Below are positions 26,101-35,560 of a stretch of DNA of 64,000 bases, piece by piece. Position 1 is the stretch's first letter; each line of letters starts with the position of its first letter. Location: contig CM032123.1 of assembly GCA_018894105.1 (NCBI GenBank), forward strand, positions 1 through 64,000. The letters are read 5' to 3'. The notes under the pieces were generated by a model. That model was not told the DNA's origin, made no database searches, and saw only the letters and a program-made list of their open reading frames with translations. This stretch comes from Jacaranda mimosifolia (Eukaryota; Streptophyta; Magnoliopsida; Lamiales; Bignoniaceae). Position numbers and translations under genes: made by a program.

Positions 26101-29100
26101 GTGGGGCAAAATAAATAAAAGGGCATGAAAAAAAAAAAGGAACAAAATAAAAAAAATTGGGAGAAGCCGAGAAGAAATGAAAGAAAGGGAAAAAAAAGTG
26201 TGAAAAGAAGAATCAGAAAAAACTACCTGGTGAATGCGGAGACTGGAGAAGCCAAGAAGATGCTGGAGAAGAGCCCGTTGCATCGCGAAGTCAGAAGGGA
26301 TTTCTGTTGCTGGCGGGAGAGCAGCAGAATGTCAAGACCGAGAGAAGGGGTGGGTTCTGTTGCTTCTGGACTTTGGGCAGAAACTTAAGTCTCCCAGGCA
26401 CGTTTTTTCCCCCTTTTTTTCAACCCGTTGGCTTACCTCGTTTTTTGTCGCTTTTTTTTTTTTTTTTTTTTGTTTCTCTTCTCAAAAGAGAGGGTTTACA
26501 TAGTGCTCGCTTTGCCGCACTATGCTATAGCGCCGGTAGCGCAGCAAAGGGCGCTACGCTAAAATATGTTGCGCAGTGCGATGCAAAGCGCACGGGTGCG
26601 CAGAACGATGCAAAGCCCACAGGGTGCGCCATGCTATAGCACGCACTTCAAGTACTTTTGACAACTGTGGTGCCGTGTTCCATCTTTGAAATGGAAAAAT
26701 CACATTTACCATCTGTAGTTCTTGTGCGAATCCCATCCAAGCGCTCTCCCGACCCAGATTTTGAATAGTGTTAGGGAAGTATATTTGTCTTCTACCTTGA
26801 CAAGTTTGAAAGATATGGAAGTTAGTTGTATGCTACCTTGACAAGTTTAAAAAATATCATTGTCCATCTAAATGCTACCTTGACAAGTTTAAAAAATATC
26901 ATTGTCCATCTAAATCTCATGTATCATTTCTTTCTTGTTCTTAAAATAGGAATTAGAAAATATACTTTGTGCTCATTAATTTGATGATATATTTATGAGT
27001 AACACATTAGTCGCAGCCTTAAAGGACACCATGACAACATAAGTTGACACATAGATCCTCCATCAGTGTGTACACTTTTGCAGGTTATGTAGCCTTTCTT
27101 GTTCATTTCAAAATTTTCATTGTTTTTGTGCAAGTTATCCTTGTAACACCATTCTGATGTGTGGCACTCTAACAAGTTTTCCCTTGCCACTTAACCACAC
27201 TTTTACTCCATTTGGCATGTTTATAGTGAAACTGGTCCTGGTCTATCTTGGCTCTAGCGTCACTGATCAGTTATCTAGTGCTATCATTTTTTCCCTTGAT
27301 GACCAAACATGTAACCCAAACGCCTATGCTCACTATCCTGCTTACAACAAATCTTCTTAATAGAAACCATTATTTCTTTGGTTGGCATTTTTACATTAGA
27401 GCTTGTTACTTGGTGATTACTTGGGCTTTATTTGGTTTTGTTTTGGGTGAAATATTTTGGAAGAATTGATTTTGATGAGTGAGTTTGGGAAATGTTCATT
27501 TTTGTTCTGGGGGTGGTTAAAGATTGTTTTGGGAGAAAATGGTATGATGAGACATTTTGTATTATGGATGTCAAATCAATACTTTTTTTTCTCTTGTTGG
27601 AGGGGTGAAAATATGGTTTTGCACTAGTATTTTTATGTATGCATAATTGTGATGTGAGAAGATATATATGTATATATATGTCATGATTTTATTTGTTTTG
27701 GGGAATGGGAAGAAGGGGTATTGTGGACCGTGGGGATGTTTTGTGGGTGTTTTGGGTGGTGTCATCGGGGGAATGAATTGAGAGATTTGGTGTTATTTCC
27801 TCGATTGGATTTACACATTCACATATATATATAACTATATATATGTATGATTATGCTTGTTTTGAGGAATGGGAGGAAGGTGTATCTGGAGGTATTTTGT
27901 GAGTGTTTTATGTGGTGTCACCGGGGAATGAACCGAGATTTTTGGTTTTATTTCCTCGATTGGAGAATGTTTTGGCTAAACAAAACCAAACAAAGCATTG
28001 GGGATTGGAGGGTTGAATTTGTGGATTAACTTGTCATGCATGGTCACCATGGGACTGGAACTTGTGATCTTATTTTCTTATGGATTCATCATCAAATGTA
28101 GGAGTTGTGATTGTGATGTGGCAAATCAAGATTTAGTGGAGACTAACACAGCAGCCAAGTCTACCTGCAGTTTTGGAATGCCGAAATTTAAAACTATATG
28201 CAATATGTAAAATCTAATAGCATGAAAAAGGCTGGATAGGAGTAGTTCCTAGTGGGAGATTGAAGTACGTAAATCTTGATTCCGATAAAACCAAATCATG
28301 TGTCATTCTGGCACAGATAAATGCACCATTCTGTTGAACTTAATTTCCTATTGTTGACTAACTAAAATACATACAACTAGTATTTTTGTATAATGAAATG
28401 CACAGAAGAAATTTTGAGTCTATTTTGTGTCAATATGGAGTTTGAACTTTGAATATAAATCAACTTATATACATGCTTTAAAAAGTGAATTACATGTTAA
28501 GGAGCAAGGTATCACGGATAGTTTAGTTCAGTTTTTTTTTTTTTTTTAGGTAATGCTGTAAATATAGTGATTTTTTTTTTGTCCAAATTTTATGATCAAA
28601 TTACTTGATGGGCTGGCCTAATTTCATAGGGTTTCTTTTTGGCTTTTTCAGTATTAGGCCTCTTTTATTTCATGTAAATAATGTTCATTTTTGCATACAT
28701 TGGTGCAATTTTCTTCTTTTTGTAGTAATTTTCATTTTCTCTTCCCTATCAATCTTACTGAAATTAATAAAAGTATCCCATTAGATGGACTTCAGTAATG
28801 TTTTCACTTCCAGAGGTCCTTGGGATCTTCTCAACTCTCGGGTAGGTTCCGGATTTAGCATATGGCTCAGGGAAGTATATAGGATTTTTACTTTTAGATT
28901 CATTGAATGGTTAATGAATCATGTTATATGTTTCTGGCTTTGCCACTTGGTATGATGAGTTGTACTAACAATTTGAATTCTATCTTTTATCTTGACTTCA
29001 TTATTGAATTTTTCCTCTGTGCTAAATAAGTTATTTAAGCATCTTTCCATTTGAGTTATTAACAAAAATTGTTTTACTGCATTGTTTATTAAGAAGTATT

Positions 29101-32100
29101 GACATGAATTCTGATTTTTACTCTCGTATTGTGCAGGGCTTCTTCTGTTTTTAGTATTCTTTTGTTACTACTTCGGGATTCTTCTAATTTTAAGATCAGA
29201 ATACAAGCTGCTGCTGCTTTGGCTGTTCCAGAAACTATAAATGGTGAAGTTGTAATAGCTCTTTCATAACTAGCATGACTCTCCTTCACTAATGATTTCT
29301 CCCTTATTTCCAACTGCATTCTAGGCTTTCTATTCATATTGGGTTTTGTTTATATATTAGTTTTGCTGCGGTAAGACCTGAAACCACAAGAGTTTTGCTA
29401 TGGCTTCTCATTATCGACCTGAAACCAATGTTCAGTAGGAACAAAAACTAAAAGTTATAAGTCAAGCTTGCCTTATATCGATTTATAGAACCTCAACTAG
29501 TTCTAGAAACTATGCCATAGCAGCATTGTATTATTGAGTGAAGCTAAGGTATCAGCTATCAAGCTGCTATGATGGACAAGAGAAGTGAAACTACCTGTAA
29601 GGATTGCAAGAAGATTTTGATGGTGAGGGTACTGAAGTTTAGAGTAAGTAAGCATGTATATGGTCAGGAAAAGCAGTTTGTTTGAAGTCTCAAAGTTACT
29701 GCAATCAACTTGCAATATGATAAATAATGATTATATTGAAACTTTCAATAAGAAGAAACTAATGGTGCTTGGGAAGATTGGAGCAGCCCCTGACTAGCTC
29801 TAATGCTAACTAATTTGGTAATTTTTTCCTTGCTTCCAGCTGAGCATCTGTTGTTACACTATTCATCAATTGATATGAAACTAGATTAAGTTCATTTTTG
29901 TTCAGCTTATAAATGTTCCCCAAAGATTCTAAATTAGGCTTTATCTTTCCATTTAGTCCATGAAAATTATTGTTTCTTGGTTCATAACTCAGCGTTGCTT
30001 TTAGTTGCTATTATTTGAGCTCTAGAGGGATTTACGATGCATAGAGTGAATTAGTATGTACCTTTTCAGTTTGCTTAAACAACTATGAAATGGTATTTTA
30101 GTGACAGGATTGTCAGTCTCCTTAAGGTGGAACTTTGATATTTGTGTGGATTGTGGTTTTATTTTCCTCTTGATGGTGCAGATTACGGGAAGTCATATTA
30201 TGACGTCGTTAAAAGTGTGGAGCATGTGGTTGAGAACTTTAAATCAGATGAGATTTCAGAGCCTTCTAACTTCAAATATTGGATTGCACTTGAAAAGCAG
30301 GTCAGCTTAAGGAATTCCCATGAAGTGGTCTTATTGCTTTGTTATATTGCGAAAGCAATATGAAATAATAGTGAAATTGCTAAATAAAATTTCAATTGCT
30401 GTAAAGCATAATCATTTAAATTGTCTTTTCTACTTTTTTGAGGGGAACATATGATCTTTATTGTCTTTGTTTTGTGTCATTCTAATGGTCTTTTTTCTGT
30501 TATCAGTAACTTGTAACTTGTAACTTGTATGCTTCTTAGAACACGAGTAGTCAGAATTTGCATCACTGATTTGGAAAACCTTGAGTTGCTAAATGTATGG
30601 TGAAGGCGTGCATGTGGTAGGGATCTTTAAATCAGATCAGAGTGCAGAGCCTTCTAATTTCAATATTGTATTACACTTGAATAGCAGGTCAGCTTGAGGA
30701 ATTCCCATGAAGTGGTCGTATTGCTATGTTGAAGCAATATGAACGTAGAAATTGCTAAATGAAATTTAAATTGGTCTAACATTGAAAGCATTCAGCATTC
30801 TCGTCCGAATATCTTTTACTTTTTGAGAGGGATATCTCATCTTTATTTTATTTTTTTTGAGAGGGATATCTTATCATTATTGTATTTGTTTTGTGTCGAA
30901 AGAAAAGCCTTCTATCACACAGCTAAGGCATCCATCCAATGCAGATAGAATGTTATATACAATTACTCTATCCTTTGAAAACCACCAATTCCTCTCATCG
31001 GCTATCTTCACTAGAGTCAAGATTCATGGTTTTCTAAGGGCGGCTTAAGGGACTTTTTCGTTCCTTTTTTGGTTTTCAGTAATTTTTCTTTTCTTTTTAG
31101 AACGAAAGTAGTCAGTATTTTGCTATTGTATTTGTTTTGTGAGGAATATCTTATCTTTATTATATTTGTTTTATGTCAATTTTATTCGTCTTTTTTTTGG
31201 TTGTAAGCAATAACCTTTTTTTTTGTTTTTGTTTTTGTTTTTTGGGGGGTGGTTTTAGTACACAAGTAGTCAGTATTTTGCTTCACTGTGTTGGCACTCC
31301 TTGAGTTCTAAATATTTAGTGAGGCATGAATATTAAAACAACAATTAATGGACCAGTTAACAAAATGATATGTTTTTGGAATGTTCCTCATATTGTGAAT
31401 TTGATCTTGCTGTTAACATTAATGCTGTGTTTGGATCAAGTAATTAGTGAAGGGGGAAGATGGGAGAGGGAAAATACAAAGGTGCAAAGATTAAAGCATA
31501 AATCTACATCATTTGGAGTTTGAAAATGTTTTCCTTAAGATTTTCCTCATTAAAATCCAAGATCCAAACATAGGGTAAATAATTCTGAAAGTTTCATCAA
31601 ATCTAAGGTCAGATAATTTTCTCCTTTCCCTTCTAAACTGAAAGTAATATACAAAAGGAATATATCTTCATGCACTAGAAAAGTGGCAGGAAGTAAATTT
31701 GACATTACTATTGAGTTTGTTAGTCTGGTGGTTGATGAATAGCTTTGATTTAACATAATGTGGTATCTTTTGATCGAAGTATATCTTGGAAATTTATAAT
31801 CCTAGAGGTTTTGTTATAGAAATGTCACATGGTTCTCTTATTCCTTGTTTATTTGTTGATGATTATTTATTCGAAGAAAGTATAACAAACAATTTTGAGG
31901 GTCACTTATATTTTGGAAATTCTGTTATAAATTAGACATTTGTGGGGGTTAACTTTTGTTGTAGTGATATTTGTTTTTTACAGCTGACCTCAACTATGTT
32001 GCATCTGCTTGGTCTTGCTGCAAGATGTGACCACCAAGCTATACAAGATTTTCTCATCAAAGTAAGATAAATGCATCTGCTTGGTCTTTGCCCTTATCAT

Positions 32101-32475
32101 GAAATGATTTTCTGTTATTGTGCTCCTCTGTTGTTCATATTTAATGAACGGCGACTTGTGTACATAAGTAATTTCTATGTCAAACTACCCCTCTTGTTTG
32201 CTCTGGCCTTGGGATCGATCAGCTAATGTTAAGGATGATAATTTTTTTCTGCATTTTTCTTACAGAAAGCATCATTTCTTGAGGTCTGGATTAAAGATTT
32301 GTGCTCCTCTCTTCGGGATACAACTAATTCACTTGATGAGGTGAAACATGTGTCTATGGACCAGAAAAAGGATGTTATATTCAGAACAATTCAATCTCTG
32401 ACTGAGGTGTATGAAAACAGTAATCACCATCATATTGTACATAGATTTGATAGGTTGGCGAAGAGCTTGCTGTAA
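5192..32475 (+). CDS. HEATR6-like: HEAT repeat-containing protein 6 (HEATR6)-like, 27 exons, 1,172 aa
   Basis: All exons join in frame with GT..AG borders: 5192-5359, 5438-5539, 7707-7882, 8264-8507, 8586-8653, 8737-8806, 8901-9245, 9588-9667, 9799-9850, 10057-10210, 10352-10439, 10989-11091, 11924-12014, 12893-12990, 15417-15596, 17484-17735, 18453-18548, 18932-19026, 19117-19180, 22213-22294, 22387-22460, 24088-24336, 24428-24501, 29137-29243, 30182-30300, 31984-32061, 32266-32475. They total 3,519 nt including TAA. The start at 5192 gives MSSVVRSWRTAFLTLRDE, like plant homologues; an in-frame ATG at 5042 is possible. The protein is all alpha-helical HEAT/ARM type. An early block contains YRPPHLRKK (residues ~329-337), followed by an acidic Ser/Asp stretch, then the DUF4042-like segment (from residue ~392, DLCRGDPKLFTAQW), then HEAT repeats to the end (e.g. 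VRSAACRAIGVIA, VKANAVRALGNLS). Human HEATR6 has a similar length. The molecular role in plants is not known to me. Introns hold many transposon insertions, yet the coding frame is intact. Confidence 0.9.
5646..6195. repeat. MITE-like element in intron 2 with an internal 215-bp tandem duplication
   Basis: The outer ends are GTTTGGTTTTATTTTGGGTG on the left and GGGGAATGAAACCAAATATTGC on the right, which are imperfect inverted repeats of each other. Inside, 5648-5862 and 5863-about 6075 are near-identical tandem copies, sharing AAAATTGAGTAGAGATTGTTGG, GGTTGTTGTGGGTGA and TAACATTACTATTTTTATGTATG. A partial third unit starts near 6110. The style (TTTGGTTTTGTTTTGGG ends, T/G-rich body) resembles the elements at 13561 and 27423 in the same gene, so all three are probably Harbinger/Tourist-type. 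No clean target duplication was found here. Confidence 0.55.
6573..7143 (+). repeat. Inverted repeat, right arm (pair at 4101-4662)
   Basis: This is the partner of the left arm, here inside intron 2 of the HEATR6-like gene and hence transcribed with it. Conserved blocks include CCCAGATGACTCCTAGTTAAG, AAAATATGCAGTAGCTTTGG, GTGAATTGGATCATTTC and GGAGGTGGAAAGAAAA. The open segment on the + strand (from about 6775) reads DVNWIISDISKIVPDDVDFL. The arms are separated by about 1.9 kb that contains exons 1-2 and the MITE-like element. Confidence 0.85.
13561..13996. mobile_element. Harbinger/Tourist-type MITE in intron 14 (TSD TTA)
   Basis: The element begins GGCTATGTTTGATTGCA and ends TGCAACCAAACATAGCC, giving terminal inverted repeats of about 17 bp with one mismatch. 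Directly outside on both sides is TTA (13558-13560 and 13997-13999), the 3-bp target duplication of PIF/Harbinger elements. The element is 436 bp with no coding capacity, so it is non-autonomous. The body contains CCAAAATATTTTGGCAAAA near the right end. It sits between exons 14 and 15 of the HEATR6-like gene without touching a splice site. Confidence 0.85.
15735..15880 (+). mobile_element. LINE reverse transcriptase scrap in intron 15
   Basis: The + strand reads RTVVRPVMVYGIEFRC, then stops and frameshifts. It recalls the conserved T(V/L)(I/V)RP(V/A)xLYGxExW block near the end of plant LINE RT domains, followed by remnants of VAE..LRW. Only this block survives. It is far from the exons and decayed. 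Confidence 0.4.
19284..19669. mobile_element. MITE-like element in intron 19 with CTCGAG-rich ends
   Basis: The left end TAGGGGTGTAAATGAGTCGAG and the right end GACTCATCCTACACCCTTA are imperfect inverted repeats. The interior is AT-rich with subterminal AGCTCGAG motifs on both sides (about 19322-19345 and 19588-19622). This is the look of a common plant class of MITEs beginning AGGGGTGT. I found no convincing target-site duplication, so the superfamily is open. Confidence 0.6.
19828..19918. repeat. 46-bp tandem duplication in intron 19
   Basis: The phrase TTGTTAGGATCTATATGATA followed by TTTCAGCATCTAATCAAATT occurs twice in a row with a period of 46 bp and no visible mismatch within the shared core. 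This suggests recent slippage or replication error. Confidence 0.85.
23259..23503. mobile_element. Solo LTR of a short LTR/TRIM-type element in intron 21 (TSD CTTAG)
   Basis: The stretch begins TGTTAGAATCCCACATTG and ends TTCTCCAACA, giving TG..CA ends. It is flanked on both sides by CTTAG (23254-23258 and 23504-23508), a perfect 5-bp target duplication. The 5' phrase recurs inside as TGTTAGATTCCCACATCAG at about 23389, so the LTR carries an internal partial duplication or two nested copies. Length is 245 bp, with no coding sequence. It sits between exons 21 and 22 of the HEATR6-like gene. Confidence 0.75.
25552..26668. mobile_element. Unclassified repeat with GCGC-rich ends in intron 23
   Basis: The left end AGTTGTCAGAAGTGCAAAGCGCA and the right end (reverse complement) AGTTGTCAAAAGTACTTGAAGTGCG form imperfect inverted termini. 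Both ends are followed by GC-rich phrases such as GCAAAGCGCA and GCGCAGTGCGATGC that contrast with the AT-rich surroundings. A related phrase (TTGTCAAGTGTGCGAAGCACAC) occurs at about 25167, suggesting a second, nested or broken copy. No transposase and no clear target duplication were found. Confidence 0.4.
26830..26913. repeat. 42-bp tandem duplication in intron 23
   Basis: The unit starting ATGCTACCTTGACAAGTTTA and ending ATTGTCCATCTAA is present twice in direct succession. A shorter related phrase CTACCTTGACAAGTTTGAAA occurs just before it at about 26794. Confidence 0.85.
27423..27998. repeat. MITE-like element in intron 23, related to those in introns 2 and 14
   Basis: The left end reads CTTTATTTGGTTTTGTTTTGG; the right end as reverse complement reads CTTTGTTTGGTTTTGTTTAG. 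This gives an inverted terminal match of about 17 of 19 positions. The body is T/G-rich and contains a direct duplication: GGTGTCATCGGGG..TTATTTCCTCGATTGGA at about 27759-27810 and GGTGTCACCGGGG..TTATTTCCTCGATTGGA at about 27914-27964. No target duplication was resolved. Confidence 0.5.
30440..31325. repeat. Diverged direct repeats in intron 25
   Basis: The phrases GAGGGATATCTTATC, TTGTATTTGTTTTGTGTC and GTAGTCAGTATTTTGC recur at about 30440-30600, 30820-31130 and 31140-31330, with variants. The intron seems to have grown by at least three rounds of local duplication, of which the exon-25 copy at 30610-30775 is part. Confidence 0.6.
30610..30775 (+). pseudogene. Decayed partial copy of HEATR6-like exon 25 and its donor side
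   Basis: This stretch matches 30222-30410 (second half of exon 25, its donor site and downstream intron) in the same orientation. Shared phrases are CTTTAAATCAGAT, GAGCCTTCTAA, AGCAGGTCAGCTT and GGAATTCCCATGAAGTGGTC. The copy lacks several bases, so the exon frame is broken, but AGCAG|GTCAGC, equivalent to the real donor, is retained. It lies in intron 25, between exons 25 and 26. Confidence 0.8.
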
Positions 32476-33639
32476 ATTTTGGGGGCTTGATCAGTTTACA
32501 TCTGCTATGACGGTGAAAAGGGAAGCATGGAGGCATCCTTGACATGGGACACATGAATATATGAGTGACTGCATTGTTTTTGTTTGATGAGCTTGTGGGA
32601 ATATTAGTTGTACATCTTGTGGATGAATCATTGGTGTAAAAACGAGGGAAAATTCTATTCTCTATTATTATTTTCATTATGTCTTTCTGCAACGAATGCA
32701 ATTATGAGTGCGGTCAATCAACTGGAAATGTCCCAGGACAAGACAGCATCGTTATGACCGTGCTAAGTGCCAAGGCACTTGCTGTAGAAAAGCGGGTTCC
32801 CATCTCTATTGAACTTGAGAAACATCAAAGGCCTCTCATGGCCCTTTCATCATTATCACGCTCATTTCTGGAAGATGCTTTCATTTATTTAGTTATGTTT
32901 TTCTTTATTTATTGTCAAAAAGTCTCTTTTTTATTCATTTTCAAAGTGATAGTGTTAAAACTCCGGTAGAAGAAGGGTGGGGAGACACTGGTGGTGCAAG
33001 CGGAGAGAGAGACTGGCGGGGGAGAAATTACTAATTTGATGGTTGCCTGCATGCCTGCCATGCCACGGACAGGCTAGACGCAAGTTTTGTTTCTAGTTTG
33101 GTCTTTTCAAATAATAATAATTAATGTAATGAGCCGGACCTTGGTCCTAGTAAGGGCCAAGCCTCGGATTTTACAAATTGTAGAAAGTTCCTCTGCTTGA
33201 CCACTTGTTTGTGCATCCAGTACCTTGGGTAGAGCTCCAAATTAATGCCTTTGATGGGAGTCCATTAGAAATAAGCGGGGATTTCAACTGCAATGTTAGT
33301 GTTATACTGTAAATAACTAAATTCGGCTAGAGTAGCCAAGCATGCTGGATTTGCCTCCTTTTGATTGTTGGTTCATAGTTTTGAAAAAGTCTACATTCAT
33401 TTTCCCTTGTGAACTGTAATCTTGTAGCTATGGACTTTCAAAACTTATGGTGTTTCAAGTTCTGTTGGATGATGCAAGGCAAGAGCACTTGGTTGATATG
33501 AGGGATATCATGTATTGTCCGGACAAAATGGTTAAGATATTCACTTTGGGATTCTCCATCTCTCTACTTGATGTTGAATAGATACACTACTATTTTTGGG
33601 TACCTATTGTTGATGGAAAAGTTTGGGAGGAAGCGTTGT
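32476..33639. other. 3' UTR of the HEATR6-like gene and spacer
   Basis: Sequence after the TAA at 32473-32475 continues as probable 3' UTR for an unknown distance. Beyond it I see short open frames without motifs. No gene is supported. Confidence 0.4.
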
Positions 33640-33845
33640 GCTTATTGCTTCTAGCCCATGATGAATCTAATTGCATCTAGTAGAATATATCAGGGCACAC
33701 TTGGTTAGCATGGTGCGAAATACCTTATGGTATACTGCTTTACTCAGATTGTAAAATTCCATCCTTACTAGGAAGTTGTCCAGGTGTTCTTGTGGGTCCA
33801 CTGTACCATCAAACTGATGGGTTGGCTATCTTCATTCGAAAGGAA
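33640..33845 (-). mobile_element. Ty3/Gypsy gag fragment
   Basis: On the - strand the translation reads QFDGTVDPQEHLDNFLVRM, followed after a few residues by a stretch with FRTMLTKCALIYS. This is the conserved start of plant Gypsy gag proteins (usually F/YDGTxDPxxHL..F...M). No full frame remains. It is in opposite orientation to the protease fragment 0.4-1.5 kb downstream. Confidence 0.7.
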
Positions 33846-34339
33846 GCACCTCCACCAAAATAATTGGGCAGAAGAGAATGCGTCTAAAGAGAGTGGTGGC
33901 TAAAGAAAGGTACTGGCTCCTTGCTTCTCTTGAGGGTTATGGCACTAATAAATGAGTTTGGACTCCAAAGCAGTAGGCAGTTGCCAGGAGGAGTTTGTTA
34001 TCAGAGATGAGTGCATGTCCACCTACGGAGGTAAAGAGGGAGAAATGATGTCTCGCTCTGAGTTGGTTCTCCATTTTGTCCTCTCCAGGGACGACGAAGC
34101 CCCTCGACTCCTGTGAAAGGATTGCTATGCTCTTGAAGGTGATTTTCCTCTGCAGATTAAGTAACTCTTTGGCCACAACAATGTCTTCAACGCCTTCACA
34201 CATCAGTAGAGCTGGTTCTTTGGGAGGCATCAACACAACCCAAAGAACTTGCCTATGGCTAGTGTCATCTTGATGATTTCAGGAGTACTAGTGAGGGGAG
34301 ACTCCTAAAATGCAAGGAAAGCGTTAGTGCAGACAGCAC

Positions 34340-35560
34340 ATTCAGTTGATCCCATATTGGAAATTTATAAAGCGCATCCTGCAATGCAACATTATCTTTG
34401 GAAAAGAAGATATAGAGCCCAGATAAGTAAAACACTTCGATGCATTGGTGATTAGAGATAGCAATGGGGTAGGTTTGGGGCGGACTTAGCTTAACCCATA
34501 CACCGCCCCACCCCATCTAGTCTCGTCTCGTCGGGTTGGCAAGTTTAACCTACCAAATCGAAAAATATTAGAAAAATTAGAATCAGTCAATAAAAAATTC
34601 ATACAAACAAGATAAGATTATAAAAGCAAAATAGGAGATAAGAGTAGAATTAAAGTAATAACCAGCACAATATCCAAATTTTTATATATTGTAAGTCTAT
34701 GACAGCAAACTGAAACAAAAAACCTCAAAATTTTGAAGTCCAACAAGCTTCCACCCTAAATTATTTGGATATTATTCTTAATTGAAAAAATATAAAATAA
34801 ATCACATATAATATATTTATTATTATATGTATAATTTACATGGGGCATGTGTGAGGTGGGATTATGGGGTGGGTTATGGGCGGGTTAGGTAAACCCCATA
34901 CCCCGCCTCAAATGCTTCGAATTATAAAAATCAGGCTCCATACCCCAACCTATACCTTGTTAAGCCTCCCAAGCCTGTCCCATTTAGGATAAGTTAAATT
35001 CGAGTTCAGGTTTTGACCTGTTCCATTGCCATCCTTATTGGTGATCCTTGCATCTCTCGCCAACTTTTGGGTAAAGAAGATACTAGTGGATAGTGGCAGC
35101 TCCCCTACATACTTTTTCGCGACATATTCTTCCAACTTGGAGTATATAACACCTAGCCGCAAAGGAATGAACACCCCTTTAGTGGGTTTACTAGCAAAGT
35201 TGTTGAAGCACTGGGATAAGTCTCCCTACCTCTCTCTTTGGGCACTTACCTCCAATGCGTTACAAACATGGTGAGATTTTTGGTGGTCAAGACCCAATCA
35301 GCCTACAATATCATCCGAGGGAGACCCACCCTAAATTTGTTCCGAGCAATGGTGTCAAATTATTACATGAAGTTGAAGTTCCCCACTTGTGTCAAATTAC
35401 CACATGAAGTTGAAGTTCCCACATTGAACATAATATATGATGTTGTACGCGATCAACATGCCTCCAGAGAATGCTATGCCAGCATCTTGAAAAACATCAA
35501 GACTCTTGCCCCCACGACTAATTAAGCAAAAGAGTTGCAAAATACCAAGAGAAAGGGTAA
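34340..35560 (+). mobile_element. Ty3/Gypsy protease region fragment, split by a MITE
   Basis: Reading across the MITE, the + strand gives a frame with IIFGKEDIE before the insertion, the residues DALV at the joint, and LANFWVKKILVDSGSS after it. The DSGSS motif is the aspartic protease active site of plant Gypsy pol. After a frameshift near 35270, SAYNIIRGRPTLNLFRAMVS and VRDQHASRECY follow, the usual linker between protease and reverse transcriptase. The RT domain itself is missing. Stops and frameshifts show it is dead. Confidence 0.8.
34453..35037. mobile_element. Non-autonomous hAT MITE (TSD TTGGTGAT)
   Basis: The element starts TAGAGATAGCAATGGGG and ends (reverse complement) TAAGGATGGCAATGGAA, terminal inverted repeats of about 17 bp. 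It is flanked by a perfect 8-bp direct repeat TTGGTGAT at 34445-34452 and 35038-35045, as expected for hAT insertion. Length is 585 bp. GGGGCGGG/CCCCGCC-rich subterminal regions surround an AT-rich core with no coding sequence. Removing it together with one copy of the duplication restores the reading frame of the Gypsy fragment around it. Confidence 0.88.
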
